Positions 14,963 through 23,403 are shown, counted from the stretch's first letter. The stretch is DNA of 64,000 bases from Streptomyces sp. ISL-12 (GCF_018614415.1 NZ_JAGGOO010000081.1:1-64000); one strand, 5' to 3'. Notes: a model not told the origin generated them from the letters alone. Translations and numbers: made by a program.

Positions 14963-16054
14963 GTGCCGAGAGAGCCCCGTACCTGGCAGCCGGCCGTGTC
15001 CGCCGCCCTCGGCCTGATCCTCGTACTGGTCTCCGCCCGGCTCTTCACCACCGTGCCGGACCGGCAGGCGGAGGAACGCGCGTACACCGCCGCGTCCGCC
15101 TGCCCGGCCGGTACCTCCGGCACCCGCGCGGACGACTGCCTCATGGCCGTACCGGCCAGGGTGGAGCGCAAGGAGCACGAGGCCACCCGGGGGCGCGGCA
15201 AGGACTGGCTCCATGTCGTCGTGTCCGGCTCGGACACCGCGCGCCGGATCCGCATGGACGACGCCGGCGGCCCCGTCTACCGGTCCGTCGAGCCCGGGGA
15301 CCGCGTCACGGTGACGTACTGGCGGGGCGAGATCCGCGGCGTCGGGGCCGACGGCCTGACGCAGGCCACCCGCGCCACTCCGGTCGACGGCTGGCGGACG
15401 CCGATGGGCATCGGGCTGGCGCTGTTGCCGATGGGCCTCATGTTCCTGTGGAACGGCTGGTGGCTCCGGTACCGCCACCGTCCCGGCACGTCCCCCGCCC
15501 GGTACGTCTGGAGCGTCTCGGCGGCGTGGGTGGCCGCCGTGCTGCTGGGCGCCTGGGCCTTCTTCGCGAGCGGCACCGGCAGCGGCGTGCCGGACGTGCT
15601 GCTGGCGGCGGTGTACGGAGTGCTCCCGGCGGCGGTCCTGAGCGGCCTGCTGATGTGGGCGATGCGGCGGCGCCTGCGCCGGGCGAACGACACCGGTGAC
15701 GTCGTCCCGGTACCGCCGGCCGGACGCCGGGTGGTCCCGGCGAGCGTGCGCGGGAACGTCCCCTACGCCGTGGACGGTTACGGCCTGCTGGTGGTCGGCG
15801 ACGGCCGCCCGTCGGCCACTCCGGACCCCGGGGGCCGCGTGGGCCTGCGGGAACTGGCGGGGACCCTGACCGTGGCGGGCGTCCGGGGCTTCCGGATCGG
15901 CGAGGACCCGGAGCAATGGTTCCAGGCGTACAAATGGAACGGCGTGGCCATCGAGTGCCGGGACGGCGACGAGACGGTCCTCATCGCCGCGAAGCGGCGC
16001 GACGCACCGGTGATCCTCGGGGCCCTCAACGCCACCGCCGGGGCGCGCGCGTAG
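14963..16054 (+). CDS. Membrane protein of unknown function
   Basis: 363 residues. GTG start at 14963 behind GGGAGGA; a longer ATG frame from 14846 lacks a ribosome binding site. One N-terminal membrane segment (AVSAALGLILVLVSARLF) is followed by an extracytoplasmic-looking domain with a Cys pair (ASACPAGTSGTRADDCL), then three further membrane helices and a cytoplasmic tail ending EDPEQWFQAYKWNGVAIECRDGDETVLIAAKRRDAP, which resembles a PH-like beta fold. I do not recognise a named family. No operon partner is evident. Confidence 0.75.
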   Translation: MPREPRTWQPAVSAALGLILVLVSARLFTTVPDRQAEERAYTAASACPAGTSGTRADDCLMAVPARVERKEHEATRGRGKDWLHVVVSGSDTARRIRMDDAGGPVYRSVEPGDRVTVTYWRGEIRGVGADGLTQATRATPVDGWRTPMGIGLALLPMGLMFLWNGWWLRYRHRPGTSPARYVWSVSAAWVAAVLLGAWAFFASGTGSGVPDVLLAAVYGVLPAAVLSGLLMWAMRRRLRRANDTGDVVPVPPAGRRVVPASVRGNVPYAVDGYGLLVVGDGRPSATPDPGGRVGLRELAGTLTVAGVRGFRIGEDPEQWFQAYKWNGVAIECRDGDETVLIAAKRRDAPVILGALNATAGARA

Positions 16055-16192
16055 CGACGGGGACCGCGGCCGCCGCCCGCGACGTCCGTCCCCTCGGAGC
16101 GGACCTCCGTGCCGCGTCCGACCGGACCGGTCCGCCGCGGTCGGGCCGGACCGTGCCGCCCTCTGCGACGGTGGTCACCGGAAGGAGGCGCA

Positions 16193-17083
16193 GTGATCTC
16201 AGCGCTGAACGAACTGGTCGACCTCGTCGAGGAACACCTGGCCGAGGATCCCGACCTCAACGCACTGGCCACGGGGCTCGGTACGACCGAGTACCACCTG
16301 CGCCGGATGTTCTCGTCCCTGGCCGGCCTGCCCCTGTCGGAGTACGTGCGGCGCCGCCGCATGACCGTGGCCGCCGCCGACGTGGTCCGGGGCGAGGACG
16401 ACCTGCTGAGCATCGCCGTCCGGCACGGCTACGGCTCCACGGAGGCGTTCGGACGCGCGTTCCGCGCGGTCCACGGTGCCGCGCCCCGCGCGGTACGCCG
16501 TGACGGAGGCCCGCTGCGCACACAACCCCGGCTCAGGTTCCGCCTGACCGTAGAAGGGAGCATCTCCATGGACACCCGTATCGCCGACCGCCCCGCGTTC
16601 CGCCTGATCGGCCACGCGGCCCGGGTCCCGCTCGTCCACCGGGGCGTCAACCCGCACATCCAGCGGCACGTCGCCGCGCTGCCGCGGCAGGAGCACGACC
16701 GGCTGAAGGCCCTTTCCGACACCGACCCGGCCGGCTTGCTCCAGGTCAGCGACGACCTCGCCCCGGACGCCCCCGAGGGCACCGGACTGACCTACCTCCA
16801 CGGGGTCGCCGTCACCGGGGACACCCCGGTCCCCGACGACCTCGACGCCATCGAGGTACCGGGCGGGCGGTGGGCGGTCTTCCGCAGCGCCGGGCCGTAC
16901 CCGGAGACCCTCCAGACGACGTGGGCCGCGACCGCGGCCGAGTGGTTCCCGTCCAACCCGTGGCGCCTGCGGCCGGGCCCGTCGATCGTCGCGGTCCTCG
17001 ACCGCGCGGCGGATTTCAGTACGGCGACGTGTGAACTGTGGCTGCCGGTGGAACCGGCCGTGCCGGAACCGGACCGGGGCTGA
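16193..17083 (+). CDS. AraC-family regulator with GyrI-like effector-binding domain
   Basis: 296 residues. GTG start at 16193 after GGAAGGAGGCGCA. The N-terminal AraC HTH pair covers residues 1-105 (LNALATGLGTTEYHLRRMFSSLAGLPLSEYVRRRRM). From about residue 126 a GyrI/SbmC-like small-molecule-binding domain begins (MDTRIADRPAFRLIGHAARVPL), as in Rob and BmrR-type regulators. An internal ATG at 16568, exactly at the domain boundary, has its own GAAGGGAG site. It ends directly against the stop of the converging alkene reductase. Confidence 0.9.
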   Translation: MISALNELVDLVEEHLAEDPDLNALATGLGTTEYHLRRMFSSLAGLPLSEYVRRRRMTVAAADVVRGEDDLLSIAVRHGYGSTEAFGRAFRAVHGAAPRAVRRDGGPLRTQPRLRFRLTVEGSISMDTRIADRPAFRLIGHAARVPLVHRGVNPHIQRHVAALPRQEHDRLKALSDTDPAGLLQVSDDLAPDAPEGTGLTYLHGVAVTGDTPVPDDLDAIEVPGGRWAVFRSAGPYPETLQTTWAATAAEWFPSNPWRLRPGPSIVAVLDRAADFSTATCELWLPVEPAVPEPDRG

Positions 17084-18214
17084 TCAACGCCCGCCGCCCG
17101 CGCCGCCGACGGGCTCCGCCCGGTAGGTGGGGTAGTCCGTGTACCCGACGGGTCCGCCGGTGTACATGAAGTACTTCGCCCGTACGTCGTTGACGGGTGC
17201 CCCGGCGCGGATACGGGCGACCAGGTCGGGGTTGGCCAGGAAGGGCCGGCCGAGCGCCACGAGGTCGGCCCCGGCCGCGAGGAGGCGTTCCCCGGCCGCC
17301 CGGCCGCCGTCGGCGGGGAGGCGGTCGGCGGGCAGGACGGGGTTGGCGATGAGCGTGCCGGTCCACAGCTCGCGCAGCCGGTGGAACAGCGGCCGGTCGG
17401 GATCGGCGTAGGCGAGGTGCAGACAGGCGAGCCCCTGTCCGGAGACGGCCGCCAGCAGGGCCGGGTAGAGCGTCTCGGTGTCGGTCTCGGCGATGCCGTT
17501 GACCGTGTTGCCGGGGGAGACGCGCAGCCCGGTCCGCTCGGGCCCGATCGCCTCGGCCACGGCGGCGACGACCTCCGTGGCGAACCGGATGCGGCCGTCG
17601 ACGCCACCGCCGTAGCCGTCGGTCCGCCGGTTGGTGCCGGACGTGAGGAACTGGTGCAGCAGGTGGCCGTTGGCGCTGTGCACCTCGACGCCGGCGAAAC
17701 CCGCGTCGACCGCGCGGCGGGCGGCGGAGGCGAAGTCGCGGACCGTCCGCCGGATGTCGTCGGCGGTCATCTCCCGCGGCATGACGCTCGGCCGGGGGCC
17801 GCCGGGCGTGTGGATCGTCCCGGGCAGCGGTACGGGGGAGGGGGCGACCGGGGTCAGACCGCTCGTGTCGGGGTGGCCCACCCGGCCGCCGTGCTGGAGC
17901 TGGACGAACACGGGTCCGCCTCCGGCCGCCCGGACGGCCTCGACGACCCGCCGCCAGCCGGCCTCGTGACGGTCGGTGTGCAGGGCGGTGATGTTCGGGT
18001 AGGTCTGCCCCTCCGCGTTCGGCGTGGACGCCTCCGCGATGATCATCCCGGCGGTGGCGCGCTGCGCGTAGTACTCGGCCATCAGTGGCGTAGGCGTGCC
18101 GTCGGGCTCCGCGCGGTTACGGGTCATGGGGGCGATGACCAGGCGGTTTGCCAGCCGGTGGCTGCCGAGGCGGGCCGGGTCGAGGAGCGGGGAGGTGGTT
18201 GGTCCGTAGGTCAT
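17084..18214 (-). CDS. Old Yellow Enzyme-family alkene reductase (NADH:flavin oxidoreductase)
   Basis: 376 residues, a (beta/alpha)8 FMN flavoprotein reducing activated C=C bonds of enones or nitro compounds. Family motifs: VIAPMTRNRAEPDGTPTPLMAEYYAQRA at the N-terminus, FVQLQHGGRVGHP, and EVHSANGHLLHQFLTSGTNRRTDGYGG containing the His/Asn pair that binds the substrate carbonyl. The ATG at 18214 lies about 7 nt after a MerR-type promoter, so the mRNA is probably leaderless. The divergent MerR gene is its likely activator. Confidence 0.93.
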   Translation of the reverse strand: MTYGPTTSPLLDPARLGSHRLANRLVIAPMTRNRAEPDGTPTPLMAEYYAQRATAGMIIAEASTPNAEGQTYPNITALHTDRHEAGWRRVVEAVRAAGGGPVFVQLQHGGRVGHPDTSGLTPVAPSPVPLPGTIHTPGGPRPSVMPREMTADDIRRTVRDFASAARRAVDAGFAGVEVHSANGHLLHQFLTSGTNRRTDGYGGGVDGRIRFATEVVAAVAEAIGPERTGLRVSPGNTVNGIAETDTETLYPALLAAVSGQGLACLHLAYADPDRPLFHRLRELWTGTLIANPVLPADRLPADGGRAAGERLLAAGADLVALGRPFLANPDLVARIRAGAPVNDVRAKYFMYTGGPVGYTDYPTYRAEPVGGAGGGR

Positions 18215-18220
18215 GCGCTT

Positions 18221-18252
18221 ACGCTAGAACTTGACATCACTGTCAGATTCAA
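18221..18252 (-). promoter_or_regulatory. MerR-type promoter/operator for the alkene reductase
   Basis: On the - strand, TTGAAT (18252-18247) and TAGCGT (18226-18221) are separated by 20 bp. The spacer carries the dyad GAACTTGACATCACTGTCAG of 18227-18246 (extended to ATTC at 18250). A long spacer with a dyad in it is the hallmark of MerR-activated promoters. Confidence 0.6.
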
Positions 18253-18275
18253 GGCGGAAAGGTGTGACGTGCGTC

Positions 18276-18635
18276 ATGCGCATCGGTGAGCTGGCCCGCC
18301 GTACGGGCGTCAGTGAGCGGTCCCTGCGCTACTACGAGCAGGAGGGCCTGCTGTGGGCCTCGCGCACTCCCGGCGGGCACCGCGAGTTCACGGAGGCCGC
18401 GGTGGAACGGGTGCGGCGTATCCAGGAGTTGTACGCGGCCGGGCTGCGCAGCTCGAAGATCGCCGAGCTGCTGCCGTGCATGCGCGACAGCGACGGCGGC
18501 CCCTCCCGCACCGCCGACGCGCGCCTCGTCGAGGAACTGACGGCGGAACGGGCCCGAATCGACCGGATGATCGACGACCTGCGCCGGTCGCGTGCGCTGC
18601 TGGACGCGGTGATCGAGGCGGCGTCAGCCTCGTAG
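18276..18635 (+). CDS. MerR-family transcriptional regulator
   Basis: 119 residues. The winged HTH begins at the start (MRIGELARRTGVSERSLRYYEQEGLL) and is followed by a coiled-coil dimer helix (VEELTAERARIDRMIDDLRRSRALLD). There is no effector domain beyond the helix and no conserved Cys cluster for metal. The ATG at 18276 follows GGAAAGGTG; an in-frame ATG 45 bp upstream would add non-homologous residues. It is divergent from the alkene reductase and probably controls it. Confidence 0.9.
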   Translation: MRIGELARRTGVSERSLRYYEQEGLLWASRTPGGHREFTEAAVERVRRIQELYAAGLRSSKIAELLPCMRDSDGGPSRTADARLVEELTAERARIDRMIDDLRRSRALLDAVIEAASAS

Positions 18636-18866
18636 GCGCGTGAGGAAATCGTCCCAGGCGGCGGGGGAGAGGGTGAGGCGGGGGCCGGTCTTGTCCTTGG
18701 AGTCGCGGACGTGGACGGTGTGGGAGGCGGTGGATATCTCTACGCAGTCGTCGCCGGAAGCGCTGCTGTGGCTGGACTTGCGCCAGGTGAGGGCGACCTC
18801 TACGCAGTCGCCGTCGCTGCTGCTGCTGTAGCTGGACTTGAACCAGTTCAGTCGGTCGGTAGTCAT
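18624..18866 (-). CDS. DUF397 protein with duplicated N-terminal half
   Basis: 80 residues, in the small acidic DUF397 family that partners XRE regulators in Streptomyces development clusters. Its start overlaps the XRE stop by 4 bp (18863-18866). The motif WFKSSYSSSSDGDCVEVAL is followed directly by a second copy, TWRKSSHSSASGDDCVEIS, before the usual VRDSKDK...LTLSPAAWDDFL tail, so the N-terminal half is present twice. The duplicated DNA also shows as two similar stretches at about 18745 and 18800. It overlaps the merR stop by 12 bp on the opposite strand. Confidence 0.88.
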   Translation of the reverse strand: MTTDRLNWFKSSYSSSSDGDCVEVALTWRKSSHSSASGDDCVEISTASHTVHVRDSKDKTGPRLTLSPAAWDDFLTRLRG

Positions 18867-19672
18867 AGATTTCCTCGCATCCGCCGCAACAGGCTCGCGG
18901 AGTCCGGGACGGTGAGAGCCTGTGAACGCATACTGGCATACCGCTTCAGCAACACGCTGACTACTTTTCGGTCCGTGATCAGCTGTCCGCTCTTCTGCCC
19001 CTCGTTGTAGGCGAGCCACTGGTTCTCGGGTGTCTCCAGCAGATGGATGGGGCCCTGCAACCCGGCGTGTTTCTCCTGTACCAGGGGCATAAGCTGAATT
19101 TGGACATTGCGTAGCTCAGCAATTTCCAGCACGTGGTCGATCTGTCCCCGCATCACTTCGGCTCCGCCCGTACGTCGCAGGAACACCTGCTCTTCCAGGA
19201 TGAAGCTGAACGTGGTGTTCGGACGCTCTCTCAGCAGCTTCTGCCTCTCTGCTCGCGCGGTCCACCGTTCCGTGATCTCGGCGTCGCTCAGCGGCGGCAC
19301 CGCAGTCGCGGACAGAGCGCGTACATAGGCTTCGGTCTGCAACAAGCCGGGAATCATCCGGCACTCGTACGTGTACAAGGCGATGGCCATCCGCTCCAAC
19401 TGTGCCCACCGCCGGAACCACGCCGCCAACCCCGGTTGCCGCACCAGATGCACGGCCGCCTTCCGCAGCGCGCCCGTGTTGCCCGTGGCCACCTCGCCCC
19501 GCTCGACGAAGTCGACGTCCGGCATCCGCCTCCCCAACTCCACCGAAGCCACCGTGTGCTTGGAGAACCGCACCAGCTCCGCGAACTGCTCCCGGCTCAA
19601 CCCCACGTGCTCGCGCAACGCCTGGACCACCGCACCGAACGTCCGCAGACTGTCCGAAGACTCATCGACCAC
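18863..19672 (-). CDS. XRE-family HTH regulator with DUF5753 (WhiJ-like)
   Basis: 269 residues. GTG start at 19672 after GGGAGGTGG. An N-terminal HTH (LSREQFAELVRFSKHTVASVELGRRMPDVDF) is followed by a DUF5753-type C-terminal domain (YECRMIPGLLQTEAYVRAL ... SFILEEQVFLRRTGG ... VQIQLMPLVQEKHAGLQGP). This is the architecture of WhiJ-like regulators. It is translationally coupled to the DUF397 gene and divergent from an RsbW-like ATPase gene. That three-gene set is common in Streptomyces, where members affect sporulation and antibiotic timing. The role here is inferred from family only. Confidence 0.9.
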   Translation of the reverse strand: MVDESSDSLRTFGAVVQALREHVGLSREQFAELVRFSKHTVASVELGRRMPDVDFVERGEVATGNTGALRKAAVHLVRQPGLAAWFRRWAQLERMAIALYTYECRMIPGLLQTEAYVRALSATAVPPLSDAEITERWTARAERQKLLRERPNTTFSFILEEQVFLRRTGGAEVMRGQIDHVLEIAELRNVQIQLMPLVQEKHAGLQGPIHLLETPENQWLAYNEGQKSGQLITDRKVVSVLLKRYASMRSQALTVPDSASLLRRMRGNL

Positions 19673-19733
19673 AGTCGGCCACCTCCCGCGCCCATGGTCA
19701 CGGCACGTGACGAGTACTGTCCAGTCAGTCACC

Positions 19734-19756
19734 GCGTACTCTCGCGCGGAGTACGC
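19734..19756. promoter_or_regulatory. Inverted repeat between XRE and ATPase genes
   Basis: GCGTACTC (19734-19741) and GAGTACGC (19749-19756) form a perfect 8-bp inverted repeat around a 7-bp spacer. A third GAGTAC lies at 19722. Placement between the divergent XRE and ATPase genes suggests an operator for the XRE protein. Confidence 0.5.
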
Positions 19757-19801
19757 ACTGCCGCCCTGGTGAAGCGGGCGAGAGGGCGTCAGATTGGGCG
19801 C

Positions 19802-20257
19802 ATGACCGCACCACCCGCCCGGCAGGGCATCGTCACCGTATGTGTGTTCGCTCAGCGTCTCAGTGCCACCCCGCGCGGTGCCCGCCTCGCCCGGCGGCTG
19901 GCGGGGAACCAGTTGGAGGCGTGGGGCATCCCCTACGGCTCGGACGTCTCCGAACGGGCCGCCGTGATCGTCGCGGAGCTGGCCGCCAACGCCGTGACCC
20001 ATGGCCGGGTTCCCGGCCGGGACTTCGAACTGCGCCTCACCCTCCGCCCGGAGGGCCTCCGTATCGAGGTGACGGACACGCACACCAGTCCGCCGCGCCC
20101 GGCTGTACGCCCCGTGGGTGCCCTCGACGAGCACGGCAGGGGGCTGGTACTGGTCGAGGCGTTGGCGGACCACTGGGAGGTGCTGGACCAGGAGCCGCCC
20201 GCCAAGACCGTTCGCGCGGACATCACTCGGGTGAGCGGCGTGCACCGGACCCGTTGA
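19802..20257 (+). CDS. RsbW/SpoIIAB-like ATP-binding protein
   Basis: 151 residues with a GHKL (HATPase_c) fold: N-box VAELAANAVTHG and a glycine loop, EHGRGLVLVEALADHW. The family acts as anti-sigma kinases, or as partners of XRE/DUF397 proteins in Streptomyces. The ATG at 19802 sits 45 bp after an inverted repeat shared with the divergent XRE gene. The frame continues far upstream through antisense sequence and is not coding there. A related ATPase is at 37796. Confidence 0.88.
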   Translation: MTAPPARQGIVTVCVFAQRLSATPRGARLARRLAGNQLEAWGIPYGSDVSERAAVIVAELAANAVTHGRVPGRDFELRLTLRPEGLRIEVTDTHTSPPRPAVRPVGALDEHGRGLVLVEALADHWEVLDQEPPAKTVRADITRVSGVHRTR

Positions 20258-20280
20258 ACGGCGCTGCGGACGGCGTCGGT

Positions 20281-21105
20281 TCAGACTGGCCCCTCGAAGA
20301 AGCCCAGGACCGTCACCGCGTCGAAGCGTCCGGCCGCCGCGTCCCGTTTTCTGATCGTCCAGTAGACGTCGCCGTCGATGTGGGCGGCGCCGTGCCACTG
20401 GGCGAGGAGGGCCCAGTCCGCGGGGCGGGGCGCCTGCCCCGTCTTCCGTGCCGCCTGCCAGGCGGACGCGGTGACGAGGTCGGTCTCGCGGTAGGGGTCC
20501 GAGGAGTAGCCGTCGAGCTGGAGGTGCGAGGTGCCGGCGTCCTGCCGGTCCTCGTACTGGACCTCTCGCCAGGCGTCGCGCAGATCCTCGGCGCGGGGGT
20601 GCTCGGCGGGGTCGAAGAGGGACGCGTTGTCCGGCAGGGAGACGTCATGGCGCAACCGCAGCTCTCCTCCCGCTGACCGCAGTCCCTCCTCCAGGCCCGC
20701 CCACGCGTCGTCGGATGCGTAGCCGGGTGCCAACGGTCGTTGTCCGACGGGGGTTCCGGCGGGTACGTACACCGCCTCGCCGTCCGCGTCGAGGCCGTCG
20801 TCGTAGGAGCGGGCGAAGAGCAGGAGCCGGCCGTCGGACGGCAGCGGGAGTGTCGTCGCGTCGGAGGGCAGGGCGGCCAGGTCGAGGGAGGCGATGAGGT
20901 AGGTGCGTTGTGGGAGTTCGGGGTGGGCGGTGGGGAGCAGCGCGGGGCCGCCGAAGCGGCCCACGACCGGGCCGTTCCCTTGGGGGGCGAGCGTTGCGCA
21001 CGGGCGGGCGGCAGCCAGCCATCGGTCGATGTCGGGGAGCGGAACCCCGCGTGTGAGGGCCTTCTCGCGGACGCGGTCCAGCTTCCGGAGTATCTCGGGT
21101 CTCAT
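20281..21105 (-). CDS. DUF1963 (YwqG-like) protein
   Basis: 274 residues starting MRPEILRKLDRVREKALTRG. The DUF1963 pattern is visible: RFGGPALLP, YLIASLDLAALPSD, LLLFARSY, and a C-terminal LLAQWHGAA and VYWTIRKRDAAAGRFD. Function is unknown in the family; it is often cytosolic and solitary. The upstream frame extends another 116 codons into the intergenic palindrome and is not coding. It converges on the RsbW-like gene with a 23-bp gap. Confidence 0.85.
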   Translation of the reverse strand: MRPEILRKLDRVREKALTRGVPLPDIDRWLAAARPCATLAPQGNGPVVGRFGGPALLPTAHPELPQRTYLIASLDLAALPSDATTLPLPSDGRLLLFARSYDDGLDADGEAVYVPAGTPVGQRPLAPGYASDDAWAGLEEGLRSAGGELRLRHDVSLPDNASLFDPAEHPRAEDLRDAWREVQYEDRQDAGTSHLQLDGYSSDPYRETDLVTASAWQAARKTGQAPRPADWALLAQWHGAAHIDGDVYWTIRKRDAAAGRFDAVTVLGFFEGPV

Positions 21106-21766
21106 ACGGGGAACGACATCACACGTGGCCGTCGGGCCACTCGCTTCTTGGCAGTGTCGTGCTTCCACGGCCCGCGTCAAGGGCGCTCCGCTGTCGCTCC
21201 GCGTCGCCTGCGGCGATGGGCCTGCGGCCCACCCTTGACCCGGGCCGTTCCAGCACGGGGGAGAAGCGAGCGCGCGGCCCGGAAGGGCGGGTGTCCGGGC
21301 CCGACGGGCCCTCAGGTCTCTTCGTGTCCCGCCCGGCGTGACGGGTGCGCGTTCGCGCCTCGCATGCACGCCGGGCCGTCTCGGCGGCCAACGGTGGGGG
21401 GGTAGGGGGTACCCCCTCCCGAAAAGGGATGACACTTCGGCCCGAAGTGTCATCCCTTTTCGGGAGGGGTGGTCGGGCTCGACGGCCGAGCAGGTGGCCG
21501 AGGGGTTCGGCCACTCCGGTCAGCACCCTGTGATGCCGGGGGGCGGGGGCCGGGTCGTCCTCGTGCCGCAGCTCACTCGATGTCGTCCACCAGCGGGGCG
21601 CAGGCGGTGGCCAGCACGAGAGCCACCGTTCCGCCTTCCGGCGCGGCGGGCGGGGTTCCCGTACGTCGGACAGGGCCGGGGGCGGTGCATGACAACCGAC
21701 GCCTTCATGGGTGTCACACAGGAACAACTCACGGAAAAATAAGGTCCGTCGGGGAATGTTGCGCCC
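21106..21766. other. 661-bp gene-free interval with repetitive-looking segment
   Basis: The only stretch over 300 bp without a convincing gene. Contents in order: a short leader for the - strand DUF1963 gene; 21165-21235, framed by GTCAAGGG and CCCTTGAC and holding several short GC-rich stems; a region rich in CGGGCC repeats to about 21345; the 57-bp palindrome at 21413-21469; then about 300 bp of unclear sequence leading to the + strand DUF3500 gene. Every open frame here has the wrong codon bias. The segment 21165-21345 recalls extragenic repeats seen in other Streptomyces genomes, which is a memory and not a search result. Confidence 0.6.
21413..21469. repeat. 57-bp perfect palindrome (28-bp arms, 1-nt centre)
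   Basis: The left arm (21413-21440) begins CCCCTCCCGAAAAGGGATGA and ends CTTCGG; the right arm (21442-21469) is its exact reverse complement; the centre is C at 21441. Each arm itself contains a CCCGAAAAGGG sub-palindrome. It could be a bidirectional terminator, a repetitive extragenic element or a protein-binding site. Confidence 0.9.
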
Positions 21767-23167
21767 ATGCACGCACACAGACCACGCACCCCCCAGACCG
21801 AGCGCACCCGCCGCTGGTTCATGAACCGGTCGCTGCTGCTCGGCGGCGCCGCGGCCGTGACGACCATGACCGGCGTGGCCGGCTGCTCCACCGACTCCTC
21901 CGGCACGTCGGACACCGCCTCCAGCGGGGCGCCGAGCGGCGGCCCCGGCGGTGACACCGGCGGCATGGGACCGGGTGTCACGGCGGTGAAGTACGCCGAT
22001 TTCGTCGGTGTCACCACCGACGGCAAGGTCGTCGACGACCTGTACTCGATCCACTCCACCGACGTCTCCACCGACAAGGTGGTCCAGGCCGCGCAGAAGT
22101 TCCTGGACGGGCTGACCGCCAAGGAGCGCAAGGCGTCCGTCTTCGAGGTGGACGACGACGAGTGGCTGGCCTGGAGCAATGTCGACGGGTACGAGCGCGA
22201 GGGCGCCCGCATGGGCGACCTGACCGAGGCGCAGCAGAAACTCGGCTACGCCCTGCTGGGCGCGGCACTCTCCGCCGACGGGCTCAAGCAGACCCGCGGC
22301 ATCATGAAGCTCAACGGCTTCCTCGGCGAGTACAACGGCGGCAACCGGGAGACCCTGGAGGAGGGCGCCTACTTCTTCACCTTCATGGGCACCCCCTCGA
22401 CCACCAAGCCGTGGGGTTTCCAGTTCGAGGGCCACCACGTGGCCATCAACTACTTCGTCCTCGGTGACCAGGTCGTCATGACCCCGACCTTCATGGGCTC
22501 GGAGCCGACCGAGAAGACGTACAAGGGCGAGAAGATCTCCCTGTTCAAGTCGGAGACCAAAGCCGGTCTCGCGATGATCCGCGCGCTGACGTCGGCCCAG
22601 CGGGCCGAGGTCATCGACTCCAGCAAGGAGAAGAGCGGCACCGACATGATCGCGGGCGCGGGCGCGGACAACCTGGAGCTGCCCTACGCGGGCCTGCCCG
22701 GCTCCAAGATGACCGACGCGCAGAAGCAGAAGCTGCTCGACCTGGTCGGCGTCTACGTCGGCTACATGGACGACGGGCACGCCGCGGTGAAGATGAAGGA
22801 GGTGGAGGAGCACATCGACGAGACCTACTTCTACTGGCTCGGCGAGACCAAGGACTCCTCCGCGTTCTACTACCGCGTGCACAGCCCGGTCGTCCTCATC
22901 GAGTACGACGCCCAGTCGCCGCTGTTCTACGGCACCGACTCGGCGGCGGGCGGCGGGATGCCGAGCGGTCAGCCGTCCGGAATGCCCAGTGGTCAGCCGT
23001 CCGGGATGCCCAGTGGTCAGCCGAGCGGCGGGCCCGGCGGTGGCGGTGGCATGGGCATGGGCGGCGGCACCCCCACCCAGGAGCACATCCACACCATGAT
23101 CCGCACCCCCAACGGCAACGACTACGGCGTGGACCTCCTCAAGCTGCACCTGGAGACGGATCACTGA
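21767..23167 (+). CDS. DUF3500 lipoprotein
   Basis: 466 residues. A Tat/lipoprotein-like start (RRWFMNRSLLLGGAAAVTTMTGVAGC) puts Cys39 at the lipobox, so the protein is probably anchored outside the membrane. The DUF3500 domain spans most of the rest (KASVFEVDDDEWLAWSN ... GTPSTTKPWGFQFEGHHVAINYFVLGDQVVMTPTFMG ... VYVGYMDDGHAAVKM). Near the C-terminus three GMPSGQPS units, from a 24-bp repeat (22955-23026), interrupt the domain before HIHTMIRTPNGNDYGVDLLKLH. The family's function is unknown. Its stop overlaps the convergent small gene by 7 bp. Confidence 0.85.
   Translation: MHAHRPRTPQTERTRRWFMNRSLLLGGAAAVTTMTGVAGCSTDSSGTSDTASSGAPSGGPGGDTGGMGPGVTAVKYADFVGVTTDGKVVDDLYSIHSTDVSTDKVVQAAQKFLDGLTAKERKASVFEVDDDEWLAWSNVDGYEREGARMGDLTEAQQKLGYALLGAALSADGLKQTRGIMKLNGFLGEYNGGNRETLEEGAYFFTFMGTPSTTKPWGFQFEGHHVAINYFVLGDQVVMTPTFMGSEPTEKTYKGEKISLFKSETKAGLAMIRALTSAQRAEVIDSSKEKSGTDMIAGAGADNLELPYAGLPGSKMTDAQKQKLLDLVGVYVGYMDDGHAAVKMKEVEEHIDETYFYWLGETKDSSAFYYRVHSPVVLIEYDAQSPLFYGTDSAAGGGMPSGQPSGMPSGQPSGMPSGQPSGGPGGGGGMGMGGGTPTQEHIHTMIRTPNGNDYGVDLLKLHLETDH
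22955..23026 (+). repeat. Three 24-bp tandem copies in DUF3500 gene
   Basis: Three copies of a 24-bp unit starting GGGATGCC(C/G)AG(C/T)GGTCAG encode GMPSGQPS. The frame is kept. The repeat sits in a Gly/Ser/Pro linker inside the family domain. Confidence 0.85.
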
Positions 23168-23403
23168 CCGCTCGCGGTCGCCTCACTTCTGGCCGGATCG
23201 TCTCCCCGGCGGCGGGTCAGGAGTGAGACGCCGGCGACCACGCAGCCGATGGCCGCGACCCGGCCGGCTCCGTAGTAGCTCGCCCAGTCCTCGTCGAAGG
23301 ACTTCCCGGACAGCACCAGCCACAGCAGCAGGGCCGCGCCGACGGCGAGGACGGCCGCTCCGCCCACCGGCCGGAGCCCGGCCCACCAGGGTTGTCGGCT
23401 CAT
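23161..23403 (-). CDS. Small two-helix membrane protein
   Basis: 80 residues starting MSRQPWWAGLRPVGG, with two hydrophobic segments (AAVLAVGAALLLWLVLSG and RVAAIGCVVAGVSLLT) separated by KSFDEDWASYYGAG. The basic tail RRRGDDPARSEATASGQ is cytoplasmic or extracellular depending on topology. ATG at 23403, with GAAGGAGA upstream. I do not recognise a family. The C-terminal codons overlap the DUF3500 stop on the other strand. Confidence 0.7.
   Translation of the reverse strand: MSRQPWWAGLRPVGGAAVLAVGAALLLWLVLSGKSFDEDWASYYGAGRVAAIGCVVAGVSLLTRRRGDDPARSEATASGQ

Noticed and set aside
21119..23164. Long open frames antisense to the DUF3500 gene and across 21.1-21.7 kb
   Set aside because: They have the wrong codon bias and lie over real genes; high GC removes stop codons.
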